Shown one piece after another: positions 1-8,651 of a stretch of 64,000 nucleotides of DNA. This stretch comes from Acetobacter tropicalis. Its GTDB lineage: Bacteria; Pseudomonadota; Alphaproteobacteria; Acetobacterales; Acetobacteraceae. A program made the translations under genes and the position numbers. The notes under the pieces were generated by a model. It worked only from the letters and a program-made list of their open reading frames with translations. It did not search any database and was not told the DNA's origin. Every line of letters begins with the position of its first letter. The stretch's first letter is position 1. The DNA lies in the NCBI RefSeq assembly GCF_001580915.1, contig NZ_LHZQ01000214.1, positions 1 to 64,000 on the forward strand, written 5' to 3'.

Positions 1-2
1 GC

Positions 3-248
3 CCCTCCGCACTGGCTCGGTGGGAAAAAGCGGCGGCTGCCTCAGATGATCCGCTGCTGTTCATGGAGCTGATTCCGAACACGGAAACACGGGATTACGT
101 GCACCGTGCCCTGTCCTATCTGTGGATTTATGCTGCAAAACTCAAACTACCCACGCCTTCCCTGACGGCGTTGACACTCAACAAATGGCCTGACTTTGCG
201 GATGAACAGGCGCTGGCACAAACACTAAACCTGCGCGTCCTGCACTGA
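3..248 (+). CDS. Lytic murein transglycosylase, C-terminal fragment
   Basis: The reading frame is open from the left edge and ends at 248, so only the last 81 residues are present. The segment with DPLLFMELIPNTETRDYVHR followed by a helix containing YLWIYAAKLKLP matches the C-terminal end of the Slt-type catalytic domain, where an IPxxETRxYV signature closes the lysozyme-like fold. These periplasmic enzymes cleave the glycan strand of peptidoglycan to 1,6-anhydromuramic products. The ATG at 63 is internal and not the true start. The family call rests on one short motif, and the catalytic glutamate lies outside the window. Confidence 0.75.
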   Translation, partial: PSALARWEKAAAASDDPLLFMELIPNTETRDYVHRALSYLWIYAAKLKLPTPSLTALTLNKWPDFADEQALAQTLNLRVLH

Positions 249-356
249 AGGCTGACGGATATCAGTTCGCCTCCTTGCCACAGCCTTTGCCCCGCTCTCC
301 CCATCATCTCGCTTACCGCGCAGGCTGACCAGCCAGCGCGGTTTTGCATCCAGACT

Positions 357-1439
357 TCAGGAGCGAAGGGCCTGCACTTCTCTTATAAGAGTGTGGATGT
401 AAGAAAGCTTTCTCACCACGCCATCCGTCAGCACAAACGGGTAGAAATCCGGCAGCCCCATTGAGCGATTCAGGCTGTTGACGGCATAGGTCAAAGGAAG
501 CCAGGACTGAATGATGTCTTCAAATGAGGCATCCGTGTAAGGATTGCCGCGCTTGTCGGGCCAGGATGCCTGCCCTCCGGCAACACCCGGACTGATGGTC
601 ACGCCATAAGCCCATGCGGTTTCAAGCGTGGAGACAATATGCAGGTAGTGCGCCCATGTCTCGGCAAAATCCTCCCAGGGGTGAGAGGTCGCATACAGGC
701 TGACATGCTGCTCCCGCCATCCCTCCGGCGGAGGACGATGGTAATGCCGCAGGAGGGCTTCCTGATAATCCTCCCGGTCATCTCCAAACACGGCGCGACA
801 CGAATCCAGCCGGCCACCATCGCGCACCAGCAGATTCCAGTAGTAATGTCCGCTTTCGTGCCGGAAGTGCCCTAGCAGCGTGCGGTAATACTCCCCCATT
901 TCCACACGCATACGCTCGCGCTGATCATCATCCGCTTCTTTCAGGGCAATGGTGATAACGCCGTTACTATGGCCGGTCATGACATTGTCCGCCCCATCAG
1001 GCGGGTCATCCAGAAAATCAAACGCCAGTCCGTTCTGCGGATCCTCCCGCCGGGTCTTCATGGGAAGCTTGAGGCGCAGCAACGTATAGAACAGCCGGTG
1101 TTTGGCGACCTCCAGCTTGCGCCAGCGCTCCAGATTTTCCGCCTTTTCCAGATTGGGAATAATACGGTTGAACTGACAGGCAACGCAGAAGCTGGCCTGA
1201 TGCGTCTGCGGGGCCGCCGTCAACCAGTTGCACACCCCATGCGCATGATTGGCGCAAAAAGCCAGTTCGGCCTTGCGCACCTGCCGCGCAAGCGGACGCC
1301 ACAATCCGTTATCCAGCCGGTCCAGCGCTGTAAGCGTGAACAGACCGGGCAGATAGCCCAGCGTATGGTGGCACCCCTCACAAACTGTATTTTCAAAAAA
1401 GACAATCTGTTGGCAGGACTGGCAGGTAAAAAGCCTCAT
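357..1439 (-). CDS. Putative zinc-binding metallopeptidase (DUF2248/COG4307 type)
   Basis: This 360-residue protein starts with a zinc ribbon (CQSC at 6-9, CEGC at 20-23) and has further Cys pairs near 62-70 and 85-88. A zincin-type motif HESGH lies at 194-198, followed by YYW, so a gluzincin-like hydrolase is likely. No signal peptide is seen; it is probably cytoplasmic. It lies 66 bases downstream of the transglutaminase gene on the same strand, and both are beside the ATP-grasp/alpha-E pair. Families of this kind recur next to such predicted peptide-ligase systems. The substrate is unknown; the peptidase activity is inferred from the motif only. Confidence 0.8.
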   Translation of the reverse strand: MRLFTCQSCQQIVFFENTVCEGCHHTLGYLPGLFTLTALDRLDNGLWRPLARQVRKAELAFCANHAHGVCNWLTAAPQTHQASFCVACQFNRIIPNLEKAENLERWRKLEVAKHRLFYTLLRLKLPMKTRREDPQNGLAFDFLDDPPDGADNVMTGHSNGVITIALKEADDDQRERMRVEMGEYYRTLLGHFRHESGHYYWNLLVRDGGRLDSCRAVFGDDREDYQEALLRHYHRPPPEGWREQHVSLYATSHPWEDFAETWAHYLHIVSTLETAWAYGVTISPGVAGGQASWPDKRGNPYTDASFEDIIQSWLPLTYAVNSLNRSMGLPDFYPFVLTDGVVRKLSYIHTLIREVQALRS

Positions 1440-1505
1440 AAGACAGTACTCTCTGCGCCTGCATGGAAAAGAGCAACATATTTCAACAGTGTTTACACTG
1501 AGGCT

Positions 1506-2522
1506 TCAGACCTCGACCTGCCCATACAGCCGCTGTGCCTGCATGGAGACATCAAAAACTGCCTGACAATGATCAAGCAGGCCGGATACCGGCGCAGCAT
1601 GTTCGGGTGAAGGCGTTGCCGCCAGAGGCACATGACCCTGCGCCGTCAACAGGCCAGACGTGGTATCAAACCCAATCCAGCCTGCACCGGGCAAAAATGC
1701 CTCGGCCCAGGCATGCAGATCGCAGGTAAGGATTTCCTCTCCTTCCCCGTTGCGGGTAGCCTGAATGAGATAGCCGGACACAAAGCGCGCCGCGAACCCC
1801 AGATTCCGCAACAGGGCAATCAGCAGCCATGCACTGTCCCGGCAGGAGCCACTGGCCTGCGCAAGAGTTTCTTCCGGTGTCCAGACACCGGGCTCAAGCC
1901 GAACTTGATAACCGACATGCGCCGCAACAGCCCGGTTAAGCCCAACCAGCATTTCCAGCGTCTCAACCGGCGCTTTCTGCACCCAGTCCTGTAGAAACGC
2001 CTGCTGGCGTGGCCCCGGCGCGGATGCCTGCCGGTAAGGCGCAAGGGCCGCATACTCCTGCGCCGCGCCATAAAAAGGTTGGTGCGGGACAGACCATTGA
2101 GATTGAGACTGAGACTGAGACTGAGACTGAGCCAGACTGCCATGTGGGTCTGCCGCAACCCATTGCCTCTGCCCTGCCATGGCAGGGGCTGACTGCACAC
2201 GCCAGGAAGGCGGAACCCAGCGCGTCACATCCGGGCGGAGCACGAAGTCGAACGGGTTCCGTGGACTGATATCCGCTTCCATCTGCACGCTGATATCAAA
2301 ATGGGTCACACGTTCCGCAAACGTCACGCATGCAACATCATTTCCGTATGCATCTCGCTGCCATGTCTGCTGTTTACACGGTGGGCCGATGCGGAGCGTA
2401 TAGGACCGCACAGGCGTTTTTGCCGTGGCCACCGGGCGCAGACGAATGGTTTGTGGGCCGAGACATACCGGGCGATCATACTGATACCGGGTGTGATGAC
2501 TCAGCATGACATGTGAACTCAT
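1506..2522 (-). CDS. Transglutaminase-like cysteine peptidase family protein
   Basis: The N-terminus carries the bacterial transglutaminase-like N domain (TRYQYDRPV, then QTIRLRP). The papain-like transglutaminase core has the triad order Cys in GSCRDSAWLL (about residue 227), His in DLHAWAEAF (about 270) and Asp in GFDTTSG (about 286). I place the start at 2522 (MSSHVML) rather than an upstream ATG at 2549, because the family begins close to the YxY segment. Residues about 132-142 are a Gln-Ser run encoded by a hexanucleotide repeat, sitting between the N domain and the core. The gene is divergent from the ATP-grasp gene. It probably hydrolyses or ligates isopeptide bonds; the substrate is unknown. 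Confidence 0.85.
   Translation of the reverse strand: MSSHVMLSHHTRYQYDRPVCLGPQTIRLRPVATAKTPVRSYTLRIGPPCKQQTWQRDAYGNDVACVTFAERVTHFDISVQMEADISPRNPFDFVLRPDVTRWVPPSWRVQSAPAMAGQRQWVAADPHGSLAQSQSQSQSQSQWSVPHQPFYGAAQEYAALAPYRQASAPGPRQQAFLQDWVQKAPVETLEMLVGLNRAVAAHVGYQVRLEPGVWTPEETLAQASGSCRDSAWLLIALLRNLGFAARFVSGYLIQATRNGEGEEILTCDLHAWAEAFLPGAGWIGFDTTSGLLTAQGHVPLAATPSPEHAAPVSGLLDHCQAVFDVSMQAQRLYGQVEV
2098..2132. repeat. In-frame GACTGA hexanucleotide microsatellite
   Basis: About four and a half copies of GACTGA follow a variant GATTGA copy inside the transglutaminase gene. On the minus strand they encode alternating Ser and Gln. Slippage by one unit would add or remove one Ser-Gln pair without a frameshift. 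Confidence 0.9.
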
Positions 2523-2819
2523 GATGTCTGGTCTGAAAGTCCTCTGCACACGCTGATCTCTGCTTTCTTCCGCTCCGGCCTCCTTGCTCTGGGACGGGGA
2601 ACCGGAAAAGCATGAAGCCCATTACGGTAACAGGATTATTCAGGACAGCAACAGCCTGCAATCATCTGATTCGAAAAAACAACAAATATGGGTTTTGCGA
2701 CTTGGCAAAGCCGTGAATTCTTGCTCCGTTAGTAATTAATCGTAATGAACTGGCGTGCAGCCTGCGTGGTCTCTCTTCCACACAAGCCACCTGCCAGAAA
2801 CAGGATCGGGAGGCAGGGG

Positions 2820-4292
2820 ATGACTGACTCGCTAACACATGCACCCGCTCAGAAAGCTGGCATTTTTGCGGATTATTCCGTTCCGGATTTTTTCTGCGAA
2901 CTCCTCAACCGCAAGGACGCGCCACCGCCTGACCTCACCCGTATCTACAACCGGCTGGCCAAATTTGATCTGGCGGAACTGCGGCACCGGGCCGCAGCAG
3001 TTGAAGCGCAGCTTTACCGCCTTGGCATTACCTTTACCGTCTATTCAGACAAGGAAGCCATAGACCGCATTCTGCCCTTTGATGTGATCCCCCGCGTGCT
3101 GACGGCACAGGAATGGGACCATGTGGAACGCGGCGTGCAACAGCGTGTCAAAGCCATCAATCTGTTCCTGCATGATATCTATCATGACCAGGCCATTCTG
3201 CGGGATGGGATCATCCCGGCGGATCTTGTGCTTAAAAACCCCAATTACTGTTCCGCCATGGTGGAGATAGACGTGCCGGGCGGCGTATATGTGCATATCA
3301 ACGGCACAGATTTGATCCGCGATCAGGAAGGGCGCTTTCTGGTGCTGGAAGATAACGCCCGCACCCCGTCTGGCGTGTCCTACGTGATTGAAAACCGGCA
3401 TATGATGCTGCGCCTCATGCCGGATCTTGCCTCCGGCCTTCCGCTGCGGTCTGTGGAGGAATATGGCCTGCGCCTGCACCAGAGCCTGTGTGACGTGGCC
3501 CCGGAGGGGGTAAGTGATCCGCAGGTGGTTCTGCTTTCTCCGGGCATTTATAATTCAGCCTATTTTGAACACGTCTTTCTGGCCCGTGAAATGGGCGTTC
3601 CCTTGGTGGAGGGGAAAGATCTGGTGGTGGAAAACCACCGTGTTTACATGCGTACGGTTGTTGGACTTCGGCCCGTTCATTCCATTTACCGCCGCCTGAA
3701 TGATGAATTTCTCGACCCTCTGGCTTTCAACCCGGAAAGCCTGCTGGGTGTGCCGGGCCTGGTGGAGGCTTACAGGCGCGGTAATGTCACCATTGCCAAT
3801 GCGCTGGGGACCGGCGTTGCCGATGACAAGGCCGTTTATGCCTACATGCCCCGTATCATCCGTTATTATCTGAACGAAGACCCTATTCTGGACAGTGTGC
3901 AAACGCACATCTGTGCTGAACCGGAAGGACTGGCCTATACGCTCGCCAACATGAACAAGCTGGTGATCAAACCCGTGGGAGAATCCGGCGGGTATGGCCT
4001 GCTGATCGGCCCGCAGGCCAGCGCGGCAGAACTTGAGGATTTTCGCAACCGGTTGCTGGAAAACCCCACAAATTACATCAGCCAGCCGGTGATCAATCTC
4101 TCTGTCTCCCCCACCTTGTGCGAGGACGGCGTGGAAGCCCGCCATGTTGATCTGCGCCCCTTTGCGCTGACAGGACGCTCCACCTGGGTTCTGCCCGGAG
4201 GGCTTTCCCGCGTAGCGTTGCGCAAGGGATCACTTGTGGTCAATTCCTCTCAGGGGGGTGGCTCCAAAGATACATGGGTGCTGGCATCATGA
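2820..4292 (+). CDS. Circularly permuted ATP-grasp protein (DUF404/DUF407)
   Basis: The start at 2820 has an upstream GGGAGGCAGGGG ribosome site and gives 490 residues, the usual length of the circularly permuted type 2 ATP-grasp family. Recognisable blocks include FLHDIYHDQ, ENPTNYISQPV, LVIKPVGESGGYG (nucleotide-binding loop) and RHVDLRPFAL near the C-terminus. The family is predicted to form amide bonds from ATP and amino acids or peptides. The stop codon overlaps the start of the alpha-E gene (ATGA), so the two are translationally coupled. The transglutaminase and zinc peptidase genes run divergently next door, which together make a conserved predicted peptide-synthesis or protein-tagging island. 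Confidence 0.88.
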   Translation: MTDSLTHAPAQKAGIFADYSVPDFFCELLNRKDAPPPDLTRIYNRLAKFDLAELRHRAAAVEAQLYRLGITFTVYSDKEAIDRILPFDVIPRVLTAQEWDHVERGVQQRVKAINLFLHDIYHDQAILRDGIIPADLVLKNPNYCSAMVEIDVPGGVYVHINGTDLIRDQEGRFLVLEDNARTPSGVSYVIENRHMMLRLMPDLASGLPLRSVEEYGLRLHQSLCDVAPEGVSDPQVVLLSPGIYNSAYFEHVFLAREMGVPLVEGKDLVVENHRVYMRTVVGLRPVHSIYRRLNDEFLDPLAFNPESLLGVPGLVEAYRRGNVTIANALGTGVADDKAVYAYMPRIIRYYLNEDPILDSVQTHICAEPEGLAYTLANMNKLVIKPVGESGGYGLLIGPQASAAELEDFRNRLLENPTNYISQPVINLSVSPTLCEDGVEARHVDLRPFALTGRSTWVLPGGLSRVALRKGSLVVNSSQGGGSKDTWVLAS

Positions 4293-5323
4293 CACAAATT
4301 GCCTTTGGTCTTTCCTCCGTTCTGCCGGGCCTGAATCATCTTCTTTCACGCTATGCGGAAAGCATGATGTGGCTGGCACGCTACATGGAGCGTATTGAAA
4401 ACCTGGCACGCCTTCTGGAAGTTACAGAAGCCTTTGTGCGTGGACCGGATGGCCATACCGGCTGGGATTCCATTATCCAGTTGAATTCGGACGAAGACCG
4501 TTTTTTCAGCCTGCATGACAGCGCCACGGAAGAGGACGTTCTTGTCTTTTACGTGACGGAGCGCGCCAACCCCAATTCCATCAAGGCCATGGCACATTCC
4601 GTCCGGGAAAACGCTCGTGCCGTGCGCCCGCTGATTTCCACCGAGATGTGGATGCAGCTCAATATTTTTACACGCTGGGTTCTGGATCTTGAATTCTCAG
4701 ATATCCGTCTGAATAGCCTCTCCAGTATCTGCAACCGGCTGAAGCAGGAATGTCAGACCCATTTTGGCGTTACAGAAGGCACACTCTACCGGGATCAAGC
4801 GTGGCTGTTCTATTTGCTGGGCAAGCATCTGGAGCGGAGTGACCAGATCACGCGCCTGATTGATATCCGTTACCATACGCTGCTTCCGCAAGACGAGAAA
4901 ATTGGATCGGACATTGATATTACCCAATGGGCGTCCGTTCTTCGGTCGGCTGCCGCCTATCATGCGTTCCGGCGCTTGCAGCCTGTTACCACCACTCCGG
5001 CGAACGTCGTGGGTTTCCTGCTGAAAAATGAAGGTTTTCCACGGTCTCTGGCCACCAATCTCAGCCAGCTTGATTCAACGCTGGCGGCTCTGGCGGGCCA
5101 TAGAAGCCTGCGCAAGCGATGCAGCTCTCTACAGGAACGGGTGGCCGATTTGCGGGTGACACTTCTGGATCAGACAGCGGATGACATTATTATTCGCGGT
5201 CTCCACGAATACATGACCTGGGTACAAAGCCAGCTTTCTCTCTTACAGGCTGAGGTGGCGGACGCTTTCTGGCCAGCTATGCCCGAAAAACCCTACGCAC
5301 TGGAAATGCAGTCCCAGTCATAA
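4289..5323 (+). CDS. Alpha-E domain-containing protein (DUF403)
   Basis: This 344-residue all-alpha protein starts LLSRYAESMMWLARYMERIE, the family hallmark (RYAExxxWxxRYxER). The ATG at 4289 overlaps the TGA of the ATP-grasp gene, so I prefer it to the ATG at 4274. Alpha-E proteins almost always accompany circularly permuted ATP-grasp proteins and transglutaminases; their role is unproven and may be as a scaffold or acceptor for the ligase. A perfect 8-bp inverted repeat (5334-5341 with 5361-5368) follows the stop and may end the transcript. Confidence 0.88.
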   Translation: MTQIAFGLSSVLPGLNHLLSRYAESMMWLARYMERIENLARLLEVTEAFVRGPDGHTGWDSIIQLNSDEDRFFSLHDSATEEDVLVFYVTERANPNSIKAMAHSVRENARAVRPLISTEMWMQLNIFTRWVLDLEFSDIRLNSLSSICNRLKQECQTHFGVTEGTLYRDQAWLFYLLGKHLERSDQITRLIDIRYHTLLPQDEKIGSDIDITQWASVLRSAAAYHAFRRLQPVTTTPANVVGFLLKNEGFPRSLATNLSQLDSTLAALAGHRSLRKRCSSLQERVADLRVTLLDQTADDIIIRGLHEYMTWVQSQLSLLQAEVADAFWPAMPEKPYALEMQSQS

Positions 5324-5333
5324 GACACAGAAA

Positions 5334-5368
5334 GCGTGACATCTCTCCTTCTCGGAATGGTGTCACGC
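5334..5368 (+). terminator. Hairpin after the alpha-E gene
   Basis: GCGTGACA at 5334-5341 pairs perfectly with TGTCACGC at 5361-5368 over a 19-base loop. It lies 10 bases after the stop. No strong T-run follows, so it is a possible rather than a certain terminator. Confidence 0.4.
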
Positions 5369-5452
5369 ATGCTGGTCGACTCCTGCAAGATCGGGGCAGT
5401 ACGTTACAGGCCGATCACTGGATAGGTTCTGTATGGTTAGAAAAATGTTTTG

Positions 5453-6751
5453 CTAGTTTTCAGCAAGCACCTGACGGCTGGCCCGCACACGGGAGACACG
5501 ACGCCCTTCCATATCCACCACTTCAAACAGCCAGCCAGAGTAAGCCACCTTGTCCCCCACCGCAGGCACACGCCGCAAAAGGGCAAGCAGCAGCCCACCA
5601 AGCGTATGATAGCTACCTTCATCCGGCAGAGTACGCAGTCCCAGACGATCTTTCACTTCATCCGCTGAATCCGTGCCATCCAGCAGCAGCACATCGTCCT
5701 GCGTGGCTTCATGGTGGGTATGCGTTGCCTGTTGGGTTTCATGCACGCCTTCCCCAACAATGGCGTCAAACAGGTCCGAGGCCGTGACTATTCCCTCAAA
5801 AGACCCGTATTCATCAAATACGAAAGCAATGCCCAAAGGTATGCTGCGCATGCGTTCAAGCATGTCAAAGGCAGAGATACTGTCTGGCACCACAACCATC
5901 TGGCGCAACCCGGCTTCTATCGAAACAGGCATGCCATCAAGCGTGCGGTCCAGCATATCCTTGGCCAACACCACACCCACGGGATTATCCACGCCGCCTT
6001 CACACACCACCAGCCGCGCATAAGTTGTCTGTTTCAGCGCCTTGATCAGCGCCTCACGCCCCGCATGGCGATCAATCCAGTACAGTTCATTCCGGGGGGT
6101 CATGATCGCGCGCACAGGGCGGTCCGCCAGACGCAGAAGCCGTTCGATCATGGTGCGCTCTTCATGTTCCAGCACACCAGTTCTGGCCCCTTCAGCAATG
6201 TAAGCCTTGAGTTCTTCTTCCGTCAGCGTCTGGCTGACAGCATCGGCGGCTCCCATCAGCTTGAGCACCAGATTGGAAGACTGCCGCAACAGCCCCACAA
6301 CGGGGCGGGTGGCGTAGGCCAGCATTTCCAGCGGCAGGGCCAGACGCGCCGCCATGATCTCGGGCTCCCGCAAGGCGAGCTGCTTTGGCACAAGTTCACC
6401 CAACACCAGCATGAGGGCTGTGATGATCAACACCACCAGCACCATGGAAACCTGACCGGCTATGGGGCGGATGACGTCAATTTTTTCCAGCAGCGGAGTC
6501 AGATGGGCTTCCACCTGCACACCGCCAAACGTGCCTTCCAGAATGGACACCAGAGTCATGCCAATCTGCACGGTCGGCAGGAAAATCTGCGGATCTTCAG
6601 CAAGCCTCATGGCACGGTCAGCACCCCGTAGCCCCTGTTCCCGCAAAATGGCGAGGCGCGGTGTCCTGACAGAAATAAGCGCCAGTTCCCCCATGGCGAA
6701 CACCGCGTTCAGAAAAATCAGGAGGAAAATGACAAGTATGGAAACAGTCAT
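5453..6751 (-). CDS. CNNM/HlyC-CorC family membrane protein with CBS domains
   Basis: I choose the start at 6751 (MTVSILVIFLLIFLNAVFAM) because it begins directly with the first membrane helix; the open frame extends 30 codons further without a better signal. The 432-residue product has a DUF21 membrane domain (residues about 1-190, with EGTFGG and LVLGELVPKQLAL), a pair of CBS domains (VRAIMTPRNEL; FVFDEYGSFEGIVT) and a C-terminal CorC_HlyC domain (YHTLGGLLL). Members are implicated in magnesium/cobalt efflux or tolerance, and the old haemolysin name is historical. No operon partner is evident. Confidence 0.85.
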   Translation of the reverse strand: MTVSILVIFLLIFLNAVFAMGELALISVRTPRLAILREQGLRGADRAMRLAEDPQIFLPTVQIGMTLVSILEGTFGGVQVEAHLTPLLEKIDVIRPIAGQVSMVLVVLIITALMLVLGELVPKQLALREPEIMAARLALPLEMLAYATRPVVGLLRQSSNLVLKLMGAADAVSQTLTEEELKAYIAEGARTGVLEHEERTMIERLLRLADRPVRAIMTPRNELYWIDRHAGREALIKALKQTTYARLVVCEGGVDNPVGVVLAKDMLDRTLDGMPVSIEAGLRQMVVVPDSISAFDMLERMRSIPLGIAFVFDEYGSFEGIVTASDLFDAIVGEGVHETQQATHTHHEATQDDVLLLDGTDSADEVKDRLGLRTLPDEGSYHTLGGLLLALLRRVPAVGDKVAYSGWLFEVVDMEGRRVSRVRASRQVLAEN

Positions 6752-6969
6752 GAAAAACGGAAGTCCTGCGTGACGGAATGTCTGGGACGCACGATAGGGG
6801 AACCTGCGCCGAGAAACCAGTTCGGGGCCAAAGAAACCCATCGGGCTTCATTTAGCTGCACAGCGTTTATACGCACATCAATACACTCAGGCTTTCTTAT
6901 GCGGCGGCTGTATATCTGGCAGACCAATAAAACAACCTGATCTGGTCCTTTTTCACCCTGCGGACAAAA

Positions 6970-7003
6970 AGAAAGGGCGGTCCGTTACCGAACCGCCCTT
7001 TCT
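6970..7003 (-). terminator. Rho-independent terminator of hpnH
   Basis: A perfect 12-bp stem (6970-6981 with 6992-7003) with a 10-base loop lies 25 bases after the hpnH stop. On the minus strand it continues into a T-rich tail (TTTTTGT). Confidence 0.85.
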
Positions 7004-7028
7004 CCTCATGGAGTCGGAAAACCCGAAA

Positions 7029-8249
7029 TCAGTCAGCCGCAGTTGCTTCAACCGGTGCCGCGTCCGTTTTAGCCGGGGCAGGCGCATCCGTTTTGGCTTC
7101 TGTGCGGATAACCTTCACACGCGGGGCTTTTGCGGGCTTGCGGGCCGCAATTTCCGCCATCTGTTCTTCAACCTGTTTGGAGAACACATACTGCGCCGGG
7201 CGCTGGTTGGCCAACGAGATTTCCGGAGCCATCGGCTTTTCTGTTTCCGGTCCGAACAGGGCAACCTTGGCAATGTGCCAGGGCCGACGAACGGCATCCA
7301 TCACAGCGGTCGATTCGTAACCGGAGTGCACCATGCAGTCGGCGCATTTTTCGTAGTTACCGGTGCCGTAATCGTCCCACTTGGTGTCTTCCATCAGTTC
7401 CTTGAAAGACTTGGCATAGCCTTCACCCAGCAGGTAGCACGGGCGCTGCCAGCCAAACACGTTACGCAGGGGCTTGCCCCACGGCGTGCAGTGGTACTGC
7501 TCATTCCCGGCCAGGAAGTTCAGGAACAGCGGAGACTGCGTAAACCGCCACTTCTTGCCTTTACCCAGACGGAAGATGTCACGGAACAGCTGCTTGGTCT
7601 TCTGACGGTTCAGGAAGTGTTCCTGATCCGGCGCACGTTCATACGCATAGCCCGGAGCGGTCATGATTCCGTCCACGCCCATGGCCATCACTTCATCAAA
7701 GAAGGAGGCCACACGCTTGGGGTCTGCGCCATCAAACAGGGTGCAGTTGATGGACAGACGGAACCCGCGAGCCTTGGCCTTCTTGATGGCGGCAACCGCG
7801 CGTTCATACACCCCGTCCTGACAGACGGAGGAATCGTGCATGGACTTGTCACCATCCAGATGCACGTCCCACGAGAAGAAGGGTGAGGGTTCGTACTCAT
7901 CCATCTTCTTTTCAAGCAGAAGGGCGTTCGTGCACAGATAGACGTATTTTTTCCGGGCGATCAGACCCCGGATAATTTCCGGCATTTCCTTGTGCAGCAG
8001 CGGCTCGCCCCCTGCCACGGCAATAACCGGTGCGCCTGCTTCCGCATCCGCATCCAGACATTCCTGCAGCGTCATGCGCTGGTTCAGGATAGCCGCCGGG
8101 TAATCAATCTTGCCACACCCGGCACATGCCAGATTGCAGCGGAAAAGCGGCTCAAGCATCAGCACCAGCGGGTAGCGCTTACGCTTCTTGAGATGCTGTG
8201 TGACGACATATTTGCCGACCCTGACGGCCTGCATTATCGGTACGGCCAT
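7029..8249 (-). CDS. hpnH: Adenosyl-hopene transferase HpnH (radical SAM)
   Basis: This 406-residue radical SAM enzyme has the CX3CX2C cluster at Cys38, Cys42 and Cys45 (FRCNLACAGCGKIDYP). The following GGEPLLHKEMPEII block and the Cys-rich NYEKCADCMVHSGYE segment are typical of HpnH. It joins the 5'-deoxyadenosyl radical to diploptene to make adenosylhopane, the first step in building the C35 hopanoid side chain. The C-terminal tail after about 370 is Ala/Lys/Thr-rich and variable. It is divergent from dxs and the rest of the hopanoid genes. The call is confident from motif, length and context. Confidence 0.95.
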   Translation of the reverse strand: MAVPIMQAVRVGKYVVTQHLKKRKRYPLVLMLEPLFRCNLACAGCGKIDYPAAILNQRMTLQECLDADAEAGAPVIAVAGGEPLLHKEMPEIIRGLIARKKYVYLCTNALLLEKKMDEYEPSPFFSWDVHLDGDKSMHDSSVCQDGVYERAVAAIKKAKARGFRLSINCTLFDGADPKRVASFFDEVMAMGVDGIMTAPGYAYERAPDQEHFLNRQKTKQLFRDIFRLGKGKKWRFTQSPLFLNFLAGNEQYHCTPWGKPLRNVFGWQRPCYLLGEGYAKSFKELMEDTKWDDYGTGNYEKCADCMVHSGYESTAVMDAVRRPWHIAKVALFGPETEKPMAPEISLANQRPAQYVFSKQVEEQMAEIAARKPAKAPRVKVIRTEAKTDAPAPAKTDAAPVEATAAD

Positions 8250-8651
8250 AAACCCCCGCTTCCGGCGCTTCTCTTACGCCCGCATCATAAACTGGATGAG
8301 ACTAGTAACGTGTCAAAAAACGTGGCCCTGCCAAGCACCGGTCTAGCCCGCTTGCCTTACGGCAGCCGTTCAGGACGGCGGGCACAGCCACGTAGGTTCT
8401 GTTGGCCTGCATATAGGTCGGCCCATTTGTCAAGCTCAAGCCTTTTTCAAATCATGTGACAAAAAAGACACATTCACAAGTTAGTTTTTTAGGAAGCCTT
8501 GCGTTCAGGCGAGAAACATTAAACCAAAATGGCGGATCGCAGTGTCCGCTAGACATTTTGCGCGACGTAAGACACGCAAAGGGCAGCAAGTTCCGACCAC
8601 GACTCAGGACGGCATTCTGCTTGCCGCAAGCAAGAAGATGGAAACGATCGC
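8250..8651. other. Intergenic region between hpnH and dxs
   Basis: These 402 bases separate two divergent genes and must hold both promoters and leaders. I see no tRNA, convincing small ORF or clear sigma-70 pair. The dxs start lacks a strong Shine-Dalgarno sequence. Confidence 0.6.
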
